A stretch of 64,000 bases of DNA from Ideonella sp. A 288 (GCF_002198735.1 NZ_MWLO01000137.1:62001-126000), one strand, 5' to 3'; positions 37,635 through 46,813 are shown, counted from the stretch's first letter. Notes: generated by a model from the letters alone, not told the origin. Program-made: numbers and translations.

Positions 37635-38462
37635 ATGACCCTGGCCGACGACCTGCTGGCGCAACTGAAGGACGGCCTCGCCGGGCCGGCGCCGCGCGTG
37701 CGCGCGCTGCACCTGCCGCCCAGGCCGTGGAACGGCACCAAGGACGGTGAGTTCTGCGCCATCGAACTGGACGACGGCTCGCTGGGCCTGAGCTACGTGC
37801 TGCTGGACGACACGCTGGCGCGCTTGGCCAGCGCCGGCTCGGATCGGCAGGTGGTCGGGGCCGACGCCCTCGAACTGGCCGGCCGCTGGCGCGACGGCCG
37901 TGGCGCCGAGCGGGCGCTGGGCTTTGCGGCGGTGAATGCGCTCAGCCGCCACCTGCTCGACCGCGCCGGCCGGGTGCCGCCGGACGCCACCGACGCCATC
38001 GGCGGGCTCGACCCGCAGCCGGGCGAGCACATCGGCATGGTGGGCCTGTTCCCGCCGCTGGTGCGCCGGGTGACGGCCTGCGGCGCCCGCCTGACGGTGC
38101 TGGAACTGCGCGAAGACCTGGCCGGCGCGCGGGCGGATTTCACCGTGAGCCTGGACCCGGCCGCCCTGGCCGATTGCGACAAGGTGCTGACGACCAGCAC
38201 GGTGCTGTTGAACGACACGCTCGACGCCATCCTGGCGGCGTGCTCCCGGGCACGCCAGGTGGCGATGATCGGCCCCGGCGCCGGTTGCCTGCCCGAGGCT
38301 CTGTTCGCCCGGGGCGTCACGGCCGTCGGCGGCGCGTGGATCGTCGACCGGCCCGGTTTCGTGGCAGCGCTCACCCGTGGCGAGCCCTGGGGCGGCTGCG
38401 CCCGCAAGACGCTGTGGACGGCCGCTCAGGTCCCTCGTCAGGGGGCGCGGCCGGCGAATTGA
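37635..38462 (+). CDS. DUF364 family protein (putative heavy-metal chelation protein)
   Basis: The 275-residue protein matches the two-domain DUF364/DUF4213 type: an N-terminal enolase-N-like region and a C-terminal Rossmann-like region (HIGMVGLFPPLVRR, CDKVLTTSTVLLNDTLDAIL, VAMIGPGAGCLPEALFARG). Family members are thought to bind metal ions or small ligands; the true role is unknown. It is divergent from htpG and lies 44 bases before the export system, whose adaptor gene may share its transcript. Confidence 0.85.
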   Translation: MTLADDLLAQLKDGLAGPAPRVRALHLPPRPWNGTKDGEFCAIELDDGSLGLSYVLLDDTLARLASAGSDRQVVGADALELAGRWRDGRGAERALGFAAVNALSRHLLDRAGRVPPDATDAIGGLDPQPGEHIGMVGLFPPLVRRVTACGARLTVLELREDLAGARADFTVSLDPAALADCDKVLTTSTVLLNDTLDAILAACSRARQVAMIGPGAGCLPEALFARGVTAVGGAWIVDRPGFVAALTRGEPWGGCARKTLWTAAQVPRQGARPAN

Positions 38463-38506
38463 CCGTCGCGCCGATCGGGCGCCGCATCCATGGCATGCTC
38501 GCTGGC

Positions 38507-39802
38507 ATGGCTTCCTCCGATGACCGCGCGCCCACGGCCGATGCCGGCGCCCCCGCCCCGTCCCGACTCAGCCGCCTGACGATCGACCGCAGCGCCGCCC
38601 CCTCGCTGAGGCGGCGGCGGCGCTGGTGGCCCTGGGTGGTCGGCGGCGTGCTGTTGCTCGGCGCTGGCGTGGCGGCACTGGCACCGCGGCCGGTGGCGGT
38701 GCAGGTGGGCTCGGTGGTGGTGGCCTACCCGTCGCAGGCCTATGCCGCGCTCACGGCCTCGGGCTACGTGGTGGCACAGCGCCGCGCCGCCGTGGCCTCC
38801 AAGGGCACCGGCCGGCTGATCGAGCTGCGGGTGCGCGAAGGCAGCGTGGTCAAGCAGGGCGACCTGATCGGCCGACTCGACGCCGCCGACGTGCAAGCCA
38901 GCCTGGCCTCGGCCGAAGTGGGTGTGCTGCAGGCGCAGGCGGCCAAGGTGCAGGCCGAGGCGGCGGTGGGGCAGGCCCGGGCCGAACTGGCCAACGCCGA
39001 GGTCGAACTCGAGCGCCAGCAGGCGCTGCAGGCCCAGGGCTTCGTCTCGCCGCAGGCGGTGGACGGCGCGCGGCGGCGGGTGGACGTGGCGCGCTCGGCG
39101 CTGGCCACGCAGCAGGCCGCCATCGGCACCGCCCAGGCGGCGCTGGGCCAGAGCCGCGCGCAGGTGCGGGTGCAGCAGGTGGCCCAGGGCAACACCGAGA
39201 TCCGCGCCCCGTTCGACGGCGTGGTGCTGGTCAAGAACGCCAACGTCGGCGACATGATCACGCCGTTCTCCAGCGCCAGCGGCACCTCGGGCGCGGTGGT
39301 CACGATGGCCGACATGGGCACGCTGGAGGTCGAGGCCGACGTGTCGGAGAGCAACGTCGCCCAGGTCAAGGTCGACCAGCCGGTGGAGATCACGCTCGAC
39401 GCACTGCCCGACATGCGCCTGCGCGGCAGCGTCGCCCGCATCGTGCCCACGGTGGACCGGGCCAAGGCCACGGTGATGACGAAGATCCGCTTCGAAGTGC
39501 TCGACCCGCGCATCCTGCCGGAGATGAGCGCCAAGGTCAGCTTCCTGTCGAAGCCGGCCACCGCCGACGACCAGAAGGCGGTGATCGCGGTGCAGCCCAA
39601 GGCCATCGTCGAGCGGGGCGGCGCGAAGCTGGTGTTCCGCGTGGTCGGCGACATCGTGGAGGCCGTGCCGGTGACGCCCGGCCGGCGCATCGGCGACCTG
39701 CAGGAACTGACCTCCAGCGCGCTGAAATCCGGCGACCGCCTGGTGCTGAACCCGGGCGACACGCTGCAGGCCGGCGCCAAGGTGTCGGTGGCGACGAAAT
39801 GA
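38507..39802 (+). CDS. Periplasmic adaptor (HlyD/MacA-like) of an ABC export system
   Basis: The 431-residue membrane-fusion protein has a membrane helix at about 43-62, a biotinyl-lipoyl-like hybrid domain, an alpha-helical hairpin of about 80 residues rich in Ala/Gln (ASAEVGVLQAQAAKVQAE through QSRAQVRVQQVAQGN), and beta-barrel parts (IRAPFDGVVLVKNANVGDMI). It bridges the inner-membrane ABC transporter to an outer-membrane channel. The start at 38507 (MASSDDRAP) or an ATG 12 bases earlier is possible; neither has a clear ribosome-binding site. It overlaps the ATPase gene by 4 bases. Confidence 0.9.
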   Translation: MASSDDRAPTADAGAPAPSRLSRLTIDRSAAPSLRRRRRWWPWVVGGVLLLGAGVAALAPRPVAVQVGSVVVAYPSQAYAALTASGYVVAQRRAAVASKGTGRLIELRVREGSVVKQGDLIGRLDAADVQASLASAEVGVLQAQAAKVQAEAAVGQARAELANAEVELERQQALQAQGFVSPQAVDGARRRVDVARSALATQQAAIGTAQAALGQSRAQVRVQQVAQGNTEIRAPFDGVVLVKNANVGDMITPFSSASGTSGAVVTMADMGTLEVEADVSESNVAQVKVDQPVEITLDALPDMRLRGSVARIVPTVDRAKATVMTKIRFEVLDPRILPEMSAKVSFLSKPATADDQKAVIAVQPKAIVERGGAKLVFRVVGDIVEAVPVTPGRRIGDLQELTSSALKSGDRLVLNPGDTLQAGAKVSVATK

Positions 39803-40494
39803 CGGCGCCGCTGATCCGCATCGCCAACCTTCGCAAGGGCTATGTGCGCGGCGGCCAGGCGATCCCGGTGCTGGAGGACATCCACCTCGACGTGGCCGTC
39901 GGCGAGTTCGTGGCCCTGATGGGCCCCAGCGGCTCGGGCAAGAGCACGCTGCTGAACCTGATCGCCGGCATCGACAAACCCGACCGCGGCACCATCGAGA
40001 TCGGCGGCGTCGACATCGCCCGGCTGGGTGAAGGCGCGCTGGCCGACTGGCGGGCCGCCCACGTCGGCTTCATCTTCCAGTTCTACAACCTGATGCCGGT
40101 GCTGTCGGCCTTCGACAACGTCGAGCTGCCGCTGCTGCTGACCGGCCTGTCGTCGCGCGAGCGGCACGAGCGCGTCGCGGCGGTGCTCGACCTGGTGGGC
40201 CTGACAGACCGCGCCGACCACTACCCGAGCGAGCTCTCCGGCGGACAGCAGCAGCGCGTGGCCATCGCCCGGGCGCTGGTCACCGACCCGGTGCTGATCG
40301 TCGCCGACGAGCCCACCGGTGACCTCGACCGCACCACCGGCGACGAGGTGCTGGGCCTGCTCGACCAACTGGTGCACGAACTGGGCAAGACCATCGTGAT
40401 GGTCACCCACGACCCCAAGGCCGCCGCCCGTGCCGGCCGCATGGTGCACCTGGAAAAGGGCGTACTGGTGGACGACGTGGCCGCCGGGGCCTGA
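39799..40494 (+). CDS. MacB/LolD-type ABC transporter ATP-binding protein
   Basis: The 231-residue ATPase has Walker [10 protein letters not shown] (42-50), Q-loop [15 protein letters not shown], signature [15 protein letters not shown] and Walker [14 protein letters not shown]. This sequence family serves FtsX-like permeases in lipoprotein sorting and MacAB-type export. The start overlaps the adaptor stop as ATGA. Its mechanotransmission-type partners are the two permeases downstream. Confidence 0.95.
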   Translation: MTAPLIRIANLRKGYVRGGQAIPVLEDIHLDVAVGEFVALMGPSGSGKSTLLNLIAGIDKPDRGTIEIGGVDIARLGEGALADWRAAHVGFIFQFYNLMPVLSAFDNVELPLLLTGLSSRERHERVAAVLDLVGLTDRADHYPSELSGGQQQRVAIARALVTDPVLIVADEPTGDLDRTTGDEVLGLLDQLVHELGKTIVMVTHDPKAAARAGRMVHLEKGVLVDDVAAGA

Positions 40495-40563
40495 GCGGCT
40501 GAGAGTCTTTCGATCATGCCCGCTCACCACCCCCAAACGCACCCGCTCGTCGTTACAGTGCTC

Positions 40564-40583
40564 GCCATAGCCCGAGCTATGGC
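40564..40583. repeat. Extragenic palindrome inside the export operon
   Basis: GCCATAGC and GCTATGGC form a perfect 8-base stem around CCGA, within a 164-base gap between the ATPase and first permease genes. The gap is AT-richer than its surroundings and has no coding frame. It looks like an extragenic repeat unit, but only one copy is seen in the window. Confidence 0.5.
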
Positions 40584-40658
40584 TGCGCTTTGCGCCTAGA
40601 TCGGGCACGTCTGGGGGCGTCGCTCGGGCACGCTCGAATTCCTCTCAGCCTCTGAGCC

Positions 40659-41816
40659 ATGTTCCTGCTGAAGCTGCTGCTGAAGAACGCCTTCCGCCAC
40701 AAGCTGCGCACCGGCCTGACGCTGGTGGGCCTGGTGGTGGCGATCTGCGCCTTCGGCCTGCTGCGCACCATCGTCGACGCCTGGTACGCCGGGGTCGAGG
40801 GCAGCAGCAGCACCCGGTTGATCACCCGCAGCAACATCTCGCTGACCTTCCCGCTGCCACTCAACTACGCCCAGCGCCTGCGCGCCGTCGAAGGGGTGCG
40901 GCAGGTGAGCTGGGCCAACTGGTTCGGCGGCGTGTACGTCACCGAGCGCAACTTCTTCCCGCAGTTCGCGGTCGACCCCGCCACCTACCTGCCGCTGTAC
41001 CCCGAGTACCGCATCCCCGACGAGCAGAAGCTGGCCTTCCTGCGCGACCGCCAGGGCGCGGTGGTCGGCCGCAAGCTGGCCGACAAGTTCGGCTGGAAGC
41101 TCGGCGATGCGATCCCGCTGCGCGGCACCATCTACCCCGGCACCTGGACCTTCACCTTGCGCGGCATCTGGGATGGCGCCGAGGCCAAGACCGACGAGAG
41201 CCAGATGCTGGTGCACTGGGGCTACATCAACGAGAGCCTGCGCCAGCGCTTCAAGGGCCGCGCCGACCAGGTGGGCGTGTACATCGTCGGCATCGACGAG
41301 CCCACCAACGCGGCGCTGATCGGCCAGCGGGTGGACAAGCTCTTCGCCAACTCGCTGGCCGAGACCATGACCGAAACCGAGGCCGCCTTCCAGCTGAGCT
41401 TCGTCTCGATGAGCGAGGCCATCCTGGTGGCGGTGCAGGCGGTGAGCCTGATCATCGTGGTGATCATCATGGCGGTGATGGCCAACACCATGACGATGAC
41501 GGCCCGCGAGCGCCTGGCCGAATACGCCACGCTGAAGGCGCTGGGCTTCTCGCCCGGCTTCGTGGTGCGCCTGCTGTTCGGCGAGAGCCTGCTGATCGCG
41601 GCCATCGGCGGCGTCGCCGGGCTGCTGCTCACCTGGCCGCTGGCCGGCGCCTTCCGCAGCGCCGCCGGCACCCTGTTCCCGGTGTTCCAGGTGTCCACGC
41701 TGACGATGGCGCTGCAACTGCTGGCGGCGCTGGGCGTGGGCGCCGTGGCGGCCGCCTGGCCGGCCTGGCGCATGAGCCGCATCGACATCGTCGCGGGCCT
41801 GCGCCACGTCGGCTGA
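40659..41816 (+). CDS. FtsX-like ABC transporter permease (first)
   Basis: The 385-residue permease has one N-terminal membrane helix (about 14-40), a periplasmic MacB-PCD-like domain (about 45-255), and three C-terminal helices in the FtsX domain (about 268-380, with the coupling segment YATLKALGFSPGFVVRLLFGESLL). The layout is typical of type VII ABC systems, which work from the inner membrane without moving substrate through a channel. It is preceded by a palindrome-bearing gap and followed after 8 bases by the second permease. Confidence 0.93.
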   Translation: MFLLKLLLKNAFRHKLRTGLTLVGLVVAICAFGLLRTIVDAWYAGVEGSSSTRLITRSNISLTFPLPLNYAQRLRAVEGVRQVSWANWFGGVYVTERNFFPQFAVDPATYLPLYPEYRIPDEQKLAFLRDRQGAVVGRKLADKFGWKLGDAIPLRGTIYPGTWTFTLRGIWDGAEAKTDESQMLVHWGYINESLRQRFKGRADQVGVYIVGIDEPTNAALIGQRVDKLFANSLAETMTETEAAFQLSFVSMSEAILVAVQAVSLIIVVIIMAVMANTMTMTARERLAEYATLKALGFSPGFVVRLLFGESLLIAAIGGVAGLLLTWPLAGAFRSAAGTLFPVFQVSTLTMALQLLAALGVGAVAAAWPAWRMSRIDIVAGLRHVG

Positions 41817-41824
41817 GCCATTCC

Positions 41825-42994
41825 ATGCGCGGCGTGCCCCTGGCCTACATCGCCCGCAACCTGTGGGTGCGGCGCGTCACCACGGTGCTGACGGCCGGTG
41901 GCATGGCGCTGGTGGTGTATGTGTTCGCCACCGTGCTGATGATGAGCGAGGGCATCCGCTCCACCCTGGTGGCCACCGGCCAGCCCGACAACGTGATGGT
42001 GCTGCGCAAGGGCGCCGGCGCCGAGATCAACAGCGGCATCGAACGCGGCCAGGCGGCCCTGCTGTCGACCTTGCCCGGCATCGCCACCGACGGCCTGGGC
42101 CGGCCCCTGGTCAGCGCCGAGCCGGTGGTGCTGATCAACCTGCCCAAGCGCAGCAACGGCAAGCCGAGCAACGTCACGGTGCGCGGCACCTCCGAGCGGG
42201 GCCTGCAGCTGCGCCCGGGCGTGCGGATCGTCGAAGGCCGGATGTTCCGGCCGGGCACGTCCGAGATCGTCGTCGGCCGCGCCACGGCCGAGGGCTTCGC
42301 CGGCGTCGATCTCGGGGCCTCGCTGCGCTTCGCCGGCCGCGACTGGCAGATCGTCGGCCGCTACGACGCCAGCCGCAGCGGCTTCGACAGCGAGATCTGG
42401 GGCGACGCCGAGCAGATGCTGCAGGCCTTCCGGCGTGGCGTGTACTCGATCGTCGTGTTCCGGCTGGCCGACGCCGGGCGCTTCGACGCCACGCGCGACC
42501 TGATCGACGGCGACCCGCGCCTGTCGCTGGAGGCCAAGCCCGAGATCCGCTTCTATGCCGAGCAGAGCGAGGCGCTGGCCACCTTCATCAACATCCTGGG
42601 CCTGTCGCTGGCGGTGATCTTCTCGATCGGCGCGGTGGTGGGCGCGATGATCACGATGTTCGCCGCGGTCGCCTCGCGCACCGGCGAGATCGGCACGCTG
42701 CGGGCACTGGGCTTCCGGCGCCGCGCTGTGCTGGGCGCCTTCATGGCCGAGTCGCTGCAGCTGGCGTCGATCGGCGGCGTGCTGGGCCTGGCCGCGGCCA
42801 GCGCGATGCAGGCGGTGGACGTGTCGACCACCAACTTCCAGACCTTTGCCGAGCTGGCCTTCCGCTTCGTGCTGACCCCGCAGATCGCGTGGCAGTCGAT
42901 GGCCTTCGCGCTCGTGATGGGCGTGGTCGGCGGCTTCATCCCGGCCTGGCGGGCCGCGCGCCTGCAGATCGTCGACTGCCTGCGCGCCGCATAG
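41825..42994 (+). CDS. FtsX-like ABC transporter permease (second)
   Basis: The 389-residue protein has the same plan as its upstream neighbour: an N-terminal helix (about 12-38), a periplasmic domain with GMFR-like VEGRMFRPGTSEIVVGRATAEGF, and three C-terminal helices (EIGTLRALGFRRRAVLGAFMAESLQ). Two distinct permeases suggest a heterodimer with the LolD-like ATPase. The substrate is unknown. The gene is convergent with the molybdenum hydroxylase set. Confidence 0.93.
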   Translation: MRGVPLAYIARNLWVRRVTTVLTAGGMALVVYVFATVLMMSEGIRSTLVATGQPDNVMVLRKGAGAEINSGIERGQAALLSTLPGIATDGLGRPLVSAEPVVLINLPKRSNGKPSNVTVRGTSERGLQLRPGVRIVEGRMFRPGTSEIVVGRATAEGFAGVDLGASLRFAGRDWQIVGRYDASRSGFDSEIWGDAEQMLQAFRRGVYSIVVFRLADAGRFDATRDLIDGDPRLSLEAKPEIRFYAEQSEALATFINILGLSLAVIFSIGAVVGAMITMFAAVASRTGEIGTLRALGFRRRAVLGAFMAESLQLASIGGVLGLAAASAMQAVDVSTTNFQTFAELAFRFVLTPQIAWQSMAFALVMGVVGGFIPAWRAARLQIVDCLRAA

Positions 42995-43043
42995 CCCGCC
43001 CGAACAGGCCAGGTGGTCGGCCGGCGCCCCGGCGGGAGCTGAC

Positions 43044-45398
43044 CTATCCGCGGAACGGCGACGGGTCGAACTGCTTCAGGTGCAGTGCGCGCCACACCCG
43101 CTCGGCCGTCACCGGCATCTGGATCGCCTCGGCCGACGCGCCCAGCCCGGCGGCATCCAGCGCATCGATCACCGCATTGACCACCGCCGGCGTGGCGCCG
43201 ATGGTGCCCAGTTCGCCGACGCCCTTGACGCCCAGCGCGTTGGTGCGACAGGGGATGGACGTGTCGAACACGGTCTTGAAGCCGAGGAAGCCGTCGGCCC
43301 GCGGCAGCGCGTAGTCCATGAAGCTGGCGCTGAGCAACTGGCCGCTCTCGCGGTCGTAGGCCACCCGCTCGCACAGTGCCTGGCCGATGCCCTGCACCGC
43401 GCCGCCCTCGATCTGCCCGCGCACGATGGTCGGGCTGATGACGCGGCCGATGTCGTTGACCGAGGCATAGGCCACCACCGCCACCTCGCCGGTGTCGGGA
43501 TCGAGTTCGACCTCGCAGACGTGGCAGCCGTTGGGCCAGGTCGGCCCGCCGACGCTGCTGGTGCTGTCGACGACGATGACCGACTCGGGCTGCTGGCCGG
43601 CCAGCTCGAACAAGTCCACCCCCAGGTCGGTGCCGGCCACGACGAATCGACCGGCCTGGTACTGCAGGTCGTCGGCCGGTGCTTCCAGCGACTGGGCGGC
43701 CAGGTCGCGTGCCTTGTCGAGCGTGCGTGTCGCGGCGACGCTGACCGCCGTGCCGCCGGTGAACAGCGAGCGCGAGCCAGCGCTGCCGAAGCCGTTGACG
43801 CGGTCGGTGTCGCCCTGCAGCACCCGGATGCGGTCGATCGGCACGTCGAACACGTCGACCGCCAGCTGCGCATAGCTGGTGGCGATGCCCTGTCCCATGG
43901 CCTGGGTGGCCGAGCCCAGCTCGATGAAGCCATCGGCCGTGACGTTGACGGTGACGCGCTCCTCGAACGCGTTGCCGCCGGTCCATTCCAGGAAGGTGGC
44001 GATGCCGCGGCCGCGCAGGCGCCCCCGCGCGCGCGAGGCCTCGCGGCGGGCGGCGTAGCCCTGCCAGTCGGCCAGCGCCAGCCCCTGGTCGAGGATCTTC
44101 TCGAAACTGCCGCTGTCGTAGGTCTGCCCCATCGGGTTCTTGTAGGGCATCTGCACGGGCCGGAGCATGTTGCGGCGGCGCAGTTCGGCCGGGTCCAGCT
44201 TCAGGCGTCGCGCGGCGGCGTCCATCAGCCGCTCGACCAGGTAGATCGCCTCGGGGCGGCCGGCACCCCGGTAGGCGCCGACGCTGGCGGTGTTGGTCAT
44301 CACCGCGGTGAACTCGAAATCGATGGCCGGGATGTCGTAGACGCTGGTCTGCACCCAGGGACCGATGAGCACCTGGATGGCCACGCCGGTGGTGCTGGCG
44401 TAGGCGCCGACATTGGCCACCCCGCGCACGCGCAGGGCCAGCACCCGGCCGTCGGCGTCCAGCGCCAGTTCGCCGCGGCTGCGCACGTCCCGGCCGTGCA
44501 CGGCCGAGAGGAACTCTTCCAGCCGCTCGGCGCGCCACTTGACCGGGCGCCCCAGTTCGCGGGCCGCATGCGCCACCGCGATGTCCTCGGGGTAGATGCC
44601 GGTCTTCATGCCGAAGCCGCCGCCGACGTCGCCCACCAGCACGCGCACGTCGTCGACCTCGAGTTCGGGCAGCGCATCGGCCAGCGAGCTGCGCACACCG
44701 GTGGGCATCTGGCTGGACAGGCGCACCATCAGCCGCCCGTCGTCGTCGTCGGTCCAGGCCAGTACGCAGCGAGGCTCGATCGGGCTGGGCGCCAGGCGCT
44801 GGTTGTCAACGTCGACCTGCACGGTGTGCACGGCGCGGACAAAGGCCGCCGCAGTGGCCGCGGCGTCGCCGTGGCGCATCGCCGCAGCGATGTTGTCGGG
44901 CGCCACGTCGCACAGCACCGGCGCCCCAGGCGTCATCGCGTCGAAGGGGTCGACGACGGCGGGCAGTTCGTCGTAGTCCACCATCACGGCGTCCGCCGCC
45001 GCGCGAGCCTGGGCCAGGCTGGTGGCCACCACGGCCACCACCGCCTCGCCGACGAAGCGCACGCGCCCGTGGGCCAGGGCACGGCGGGGCGCCGACGCAC
45101 CGGGGCTGCCATCGGGACGGCCGAAGGACGCCGGCCCCGGGATCGGCTTCACGCCGGCCTCGGCGAGGTCGGCACCGGTGTAGACAGCCACGACGCCCGG
45201 CATCGCCTGGGCCGCCTCGGTGTCGATCGGGCCGATCTCGGCATGGGCGTAGGGCGACCGCAGGAAGGCCATGTGCAACTGGCCGGGCATCGACAGGTCG
45301 TCGGTGTAACGTCCCTGGCCGGCCACCAGCGCCGGGTCTTCGATGCGCTTGACGGCCTGGCCGCTGCCGAAGCGGCCGACGGTGACGCTCGTGCTCAT
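43044..45398 (-). CDS. Molybdopterin-binding subunit of a xanthine-oxidase-family hydroxylase (form II CoxL-like)
   Basis: The 784-residue protein is the large subunit of the xanthine dehydrogenase/CO dehydrogenase family. The N-terminal GSGQAVKRIEDPALVAGQGRYTDD and the MPT-binding VGGGFGMKTGIYPED are intact. The active-site loop reads AYRGAGR (375-381), the signature of form II CoxL proteins, not AYXCSFR of true aerobic CO dehydrogenase. The catalytic glutamate is in GVGELGTIG near the C terminus. It probably hydroxylates a small organic molecule. The 2Fe-2S subunit gene lies 58 bases upstream; a flavin (CoxM-like) subunit gene is not adjacent. Confidence 0.93.
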   Translation of the reverse strand: MSTSVTVGRFGSGQAVKRIEDPALVAGQGRYTDDLSMPGQLHMAFLRSPYAHAEIGPIDTEAAQAMPGVVAVYTGADLAEAGVKPIPGPASFGRPDGSPGASAPRRALAHGRVRFVGEAVVAVVATSLAQARAAADAVMVDYDELPAVVDPFDAMTPGAPVLCDVAPDNIAAAMRHGDAAATAAAFVRAVHTVQVDVDNQRLAPSPIEPRCVLAWTDDDDGRLMVRLSSQMPTGVRSSLADALPELEVDDVRVLVGDVGGGFGMKTGIYPEDIAVAHAARELGRPVKWRAERLEEFLSAVHGRDVRSRGELALDADGRVLALRVRGVANVGAYASTTGVAIQVLIGPWVQTSVYDIPAIDFEFTAVMTNTASVGAYRGAGRPEAIYLVERLMDAAARRLKLDPAELRRRNMLRPVQMPYKNPMGQTYDSGSFEKILDQGLALADWQGYAARREASRARGRLRGRGIATFLEWTGGNAFEERVTVNVTADGFIELGSATQAMGQGIATSYAQLAVDVFDVPIDRIRVLQGDTDRVNGFGSAGSRSLFTGGTAVSVAATRTLDKARDLAAQSLEAPADDLQYQAGRFVVAGTDLGVDLFELAGQQPESVIVVDSTSSVGGPTWPNGCHVCEVELDPDTGEVAVVAYASVNDIGRVISPTIVRGQIEGGAVQGIGQALCERVAYDRESGQLLSASFMDYALPRADGFLGFKTVFDTSIPCRTNALGVKGVGELGTIGATPAVVNAVIDALDAAGLGASAEAIQMPVTAERVWRALHLKQFDPSPFRG

Positions 45399-45456
45399 TG
45401 GACTGCCCTCCGCGCTTTGCGCTCCGGGATTCGCGCTGGGGAGCGGCCCGGCGCGC

Positions 45457-45933
45457 TCATGCCGCACCGCCTTCGATGGCCTGGGCGGCCTGCCGGACCG
45501 CGGCCACGATGTTGACGTAGCCGGTGCAGCGGCACAGGTTGCCCTCGAGCGCATCGACGATCTGGGCGTCGGTGGGCCGGGGTGTCTTCGACAGCAGGCA
45601 GGTGGCCGTCATCACCATGCCCGGCGTGCAGAAGCCGCACTGCAGGCCGTGGCAGTCGATGAAGGCCTGCTGCACCGGATGCAGCTGGCCGTCCCGTGCG
45701 AGGCCTTCGACCGTGGTCACGCGGCACCCCTGTGCCTGGACGGCCAGGACGCTGCAGCTCTTGACCGCCTCGCCGTCCAGCAGCACCGTGCAGGCGCCGC
45801 ACTGGGTGGTGTCGCAGCCGGCATGGGTGCCGGTCAGGCCCAGCGGGCCCCGCAACACCTCGATCAGCAGGGCTTCGGGGCCGGCCTGGCAGGCCACGGG
45901 TCGCCCGTTGACGTTCAAGTGGATCGTTGTCAT
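45457..45933 (-). CDS. 2Fe-2S subunit of the molybdenum hydroxylase (CoxS-like)
   Basis: The 158-residue protein has two 2Fe-2S domains. The N-terminal plant-ferredoxin-like site is in GCDTTQCGACTVLLDG and the following KSCSV. The C-terminal helical site is in CGFCTPGMVM and LCRCTGYVNI. It carries electrons away from the molybdenum centre. The gene is first in a two-gene operon with the large subunit and reads away from the Tat-exported protein gene. Confidence 0.96.
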   Translation of the reverse strand: MTTIHLNVNGRPVACQAGPEALLIEVLRGPLGLTGTHAGCDTTQCGACTVLLDGEAVKSCSVLAVQAQGCRVTTVEGLARDGQLHPVQQAFIDCHGLQCGFCTPGMVMTATCLLSKTPRPTDAQIVDALEGNLCRCTGYVNIVAAVRQAAQAIEGGAA

Positions 45934-46093
45934 GGCGCGATGGGTCTCCGAGCGTTCGGCACATGTTATCGCCGAGCCTCACAGGACCCCCGCGACCGGG
46001 GGGCTGCCTCCGGAAACGGACCCCTTGTTCGAGGGGCGAAGCGGCCAAAACTGCACGACGCGCCTTGTCTCGGCGCGTTGTCGCGTGAGAATA

Positions 46094-46108
46094 TGGACTG
46101 AACTTTGC
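46094..46108 (+). promoter_or_regulatory. Sigma-54 promoter before the Tat-exported protein gene
   Basis: TGGACTGAACTTTGC, followed by TA, matches the -24/-12 consensus at GG and GC with correct spacing and a TTTGC -12 box. The predicted start site is about 70 bases before the ATG at 46190. PEP-CTERM/exosortase loci are often run by RpoN with a PrsR-type activator, which fits this position. Confidence 0.7.
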
Positions 46109-46189
46109 TACCCTGCCGTCCGGCCGTTACGCTGACCCGCAAGCGGCCATTGAATGCCCGTTGGGGCCCACGTATTCCGAAAGTCAGCC

Positions 46190-46777
46190 ATGAGCCAAGC
46201 ACCCGACCGATCCCCGGCCTCCGACGACGCCACGGCGGCCCCGTCGCCGAGCCAGGACAGCCGGCGCCGCATGCTGCTCAAGGGTCTGGGCAAGGGCTCC
46301 GTGGTGCTGGCCGCCACGGTTCCGATCAAGGCGTTGGCAGTCACGTCGATCACCGCCGACAAGCACCTGTGCACGGTGTCCGGGGTGCAATCCGGCGTGC
46401 GCTCCAACCCCGGCAGCCTGCCCACCTGCAGCGGCAAGTCGTTCCAGTACTACCAGCCTGCGGGCCGCTGGCCCCTCAGTGGCGGGCAGGAGTCGGTGTA
46501 CAACGGCACCAACACCTACCTGCGCAGCGGGGCCACGTTCGCCGGGGTGTTCGGAGGGGGCAGCGCCTCGACGATGGCCACCCTGTTTGCCGGCGGCCTC
46601 ACCAACGCCACCGCGTCCGACGAGGCGCACTGGATCGTGGCGCTGCTCAATGCGGGCAGCACCAACGGCATCAACTACCCCTACACAGCGTTGGAGATCG
46701 TTGCCTTGTACTCCAACGCGCTGAAGCGGGCCGCTGCACTGGCGTTCTTCAAGACCTACATGGAACTGGGCGGCTGA
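46190..46777 (+). CDS. Tat-exported protein of unknown function, first gene of an HPr-rel-A locus
   Basis: The 195-residue protein is not recognised. The N terminus has a twin-arginine signal (SRRRMLLKGLGKGS, then a hydrophobic VVLAATVPIKALAV) after a disordered Ser/Ala/Pro stretch. The mature part is rich in Gly, Ser, Thr and Asn and has two cysteines (HLCTVSG, LPTCSGK) that could pair. Its C terminus is helical (ALEIVALYSNALKRAAALAFFKTYMEL). It has its own sigma-54 promoter and is followed after 36 bases by the PqqD-like and HprK-like genes, so it is the best candidate client of that system. That role is inferred. Confidence 0.85.
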   Translation: MSQAPDRSPASDDATAAPSPSQDSRRRMLLKGLGKGSVVLAATVPIKALAVTSITADKHLCTVSGVQSGVRSNPGSLPTCSGKSFQYYQPAGRWPLSGGQESVYNGTNTYLRSGATFAGVFGGGSASTMATLFAGGLTNATASDEAHWIVALLNAGSTNGINYPYTALEIVALYSNALKRAAALAFFKTYMELGG

Positions 46778-46813
46778 CCCGCACCGCGCCGCCCTGACGC
46801 AGGGCCTGTCTGC

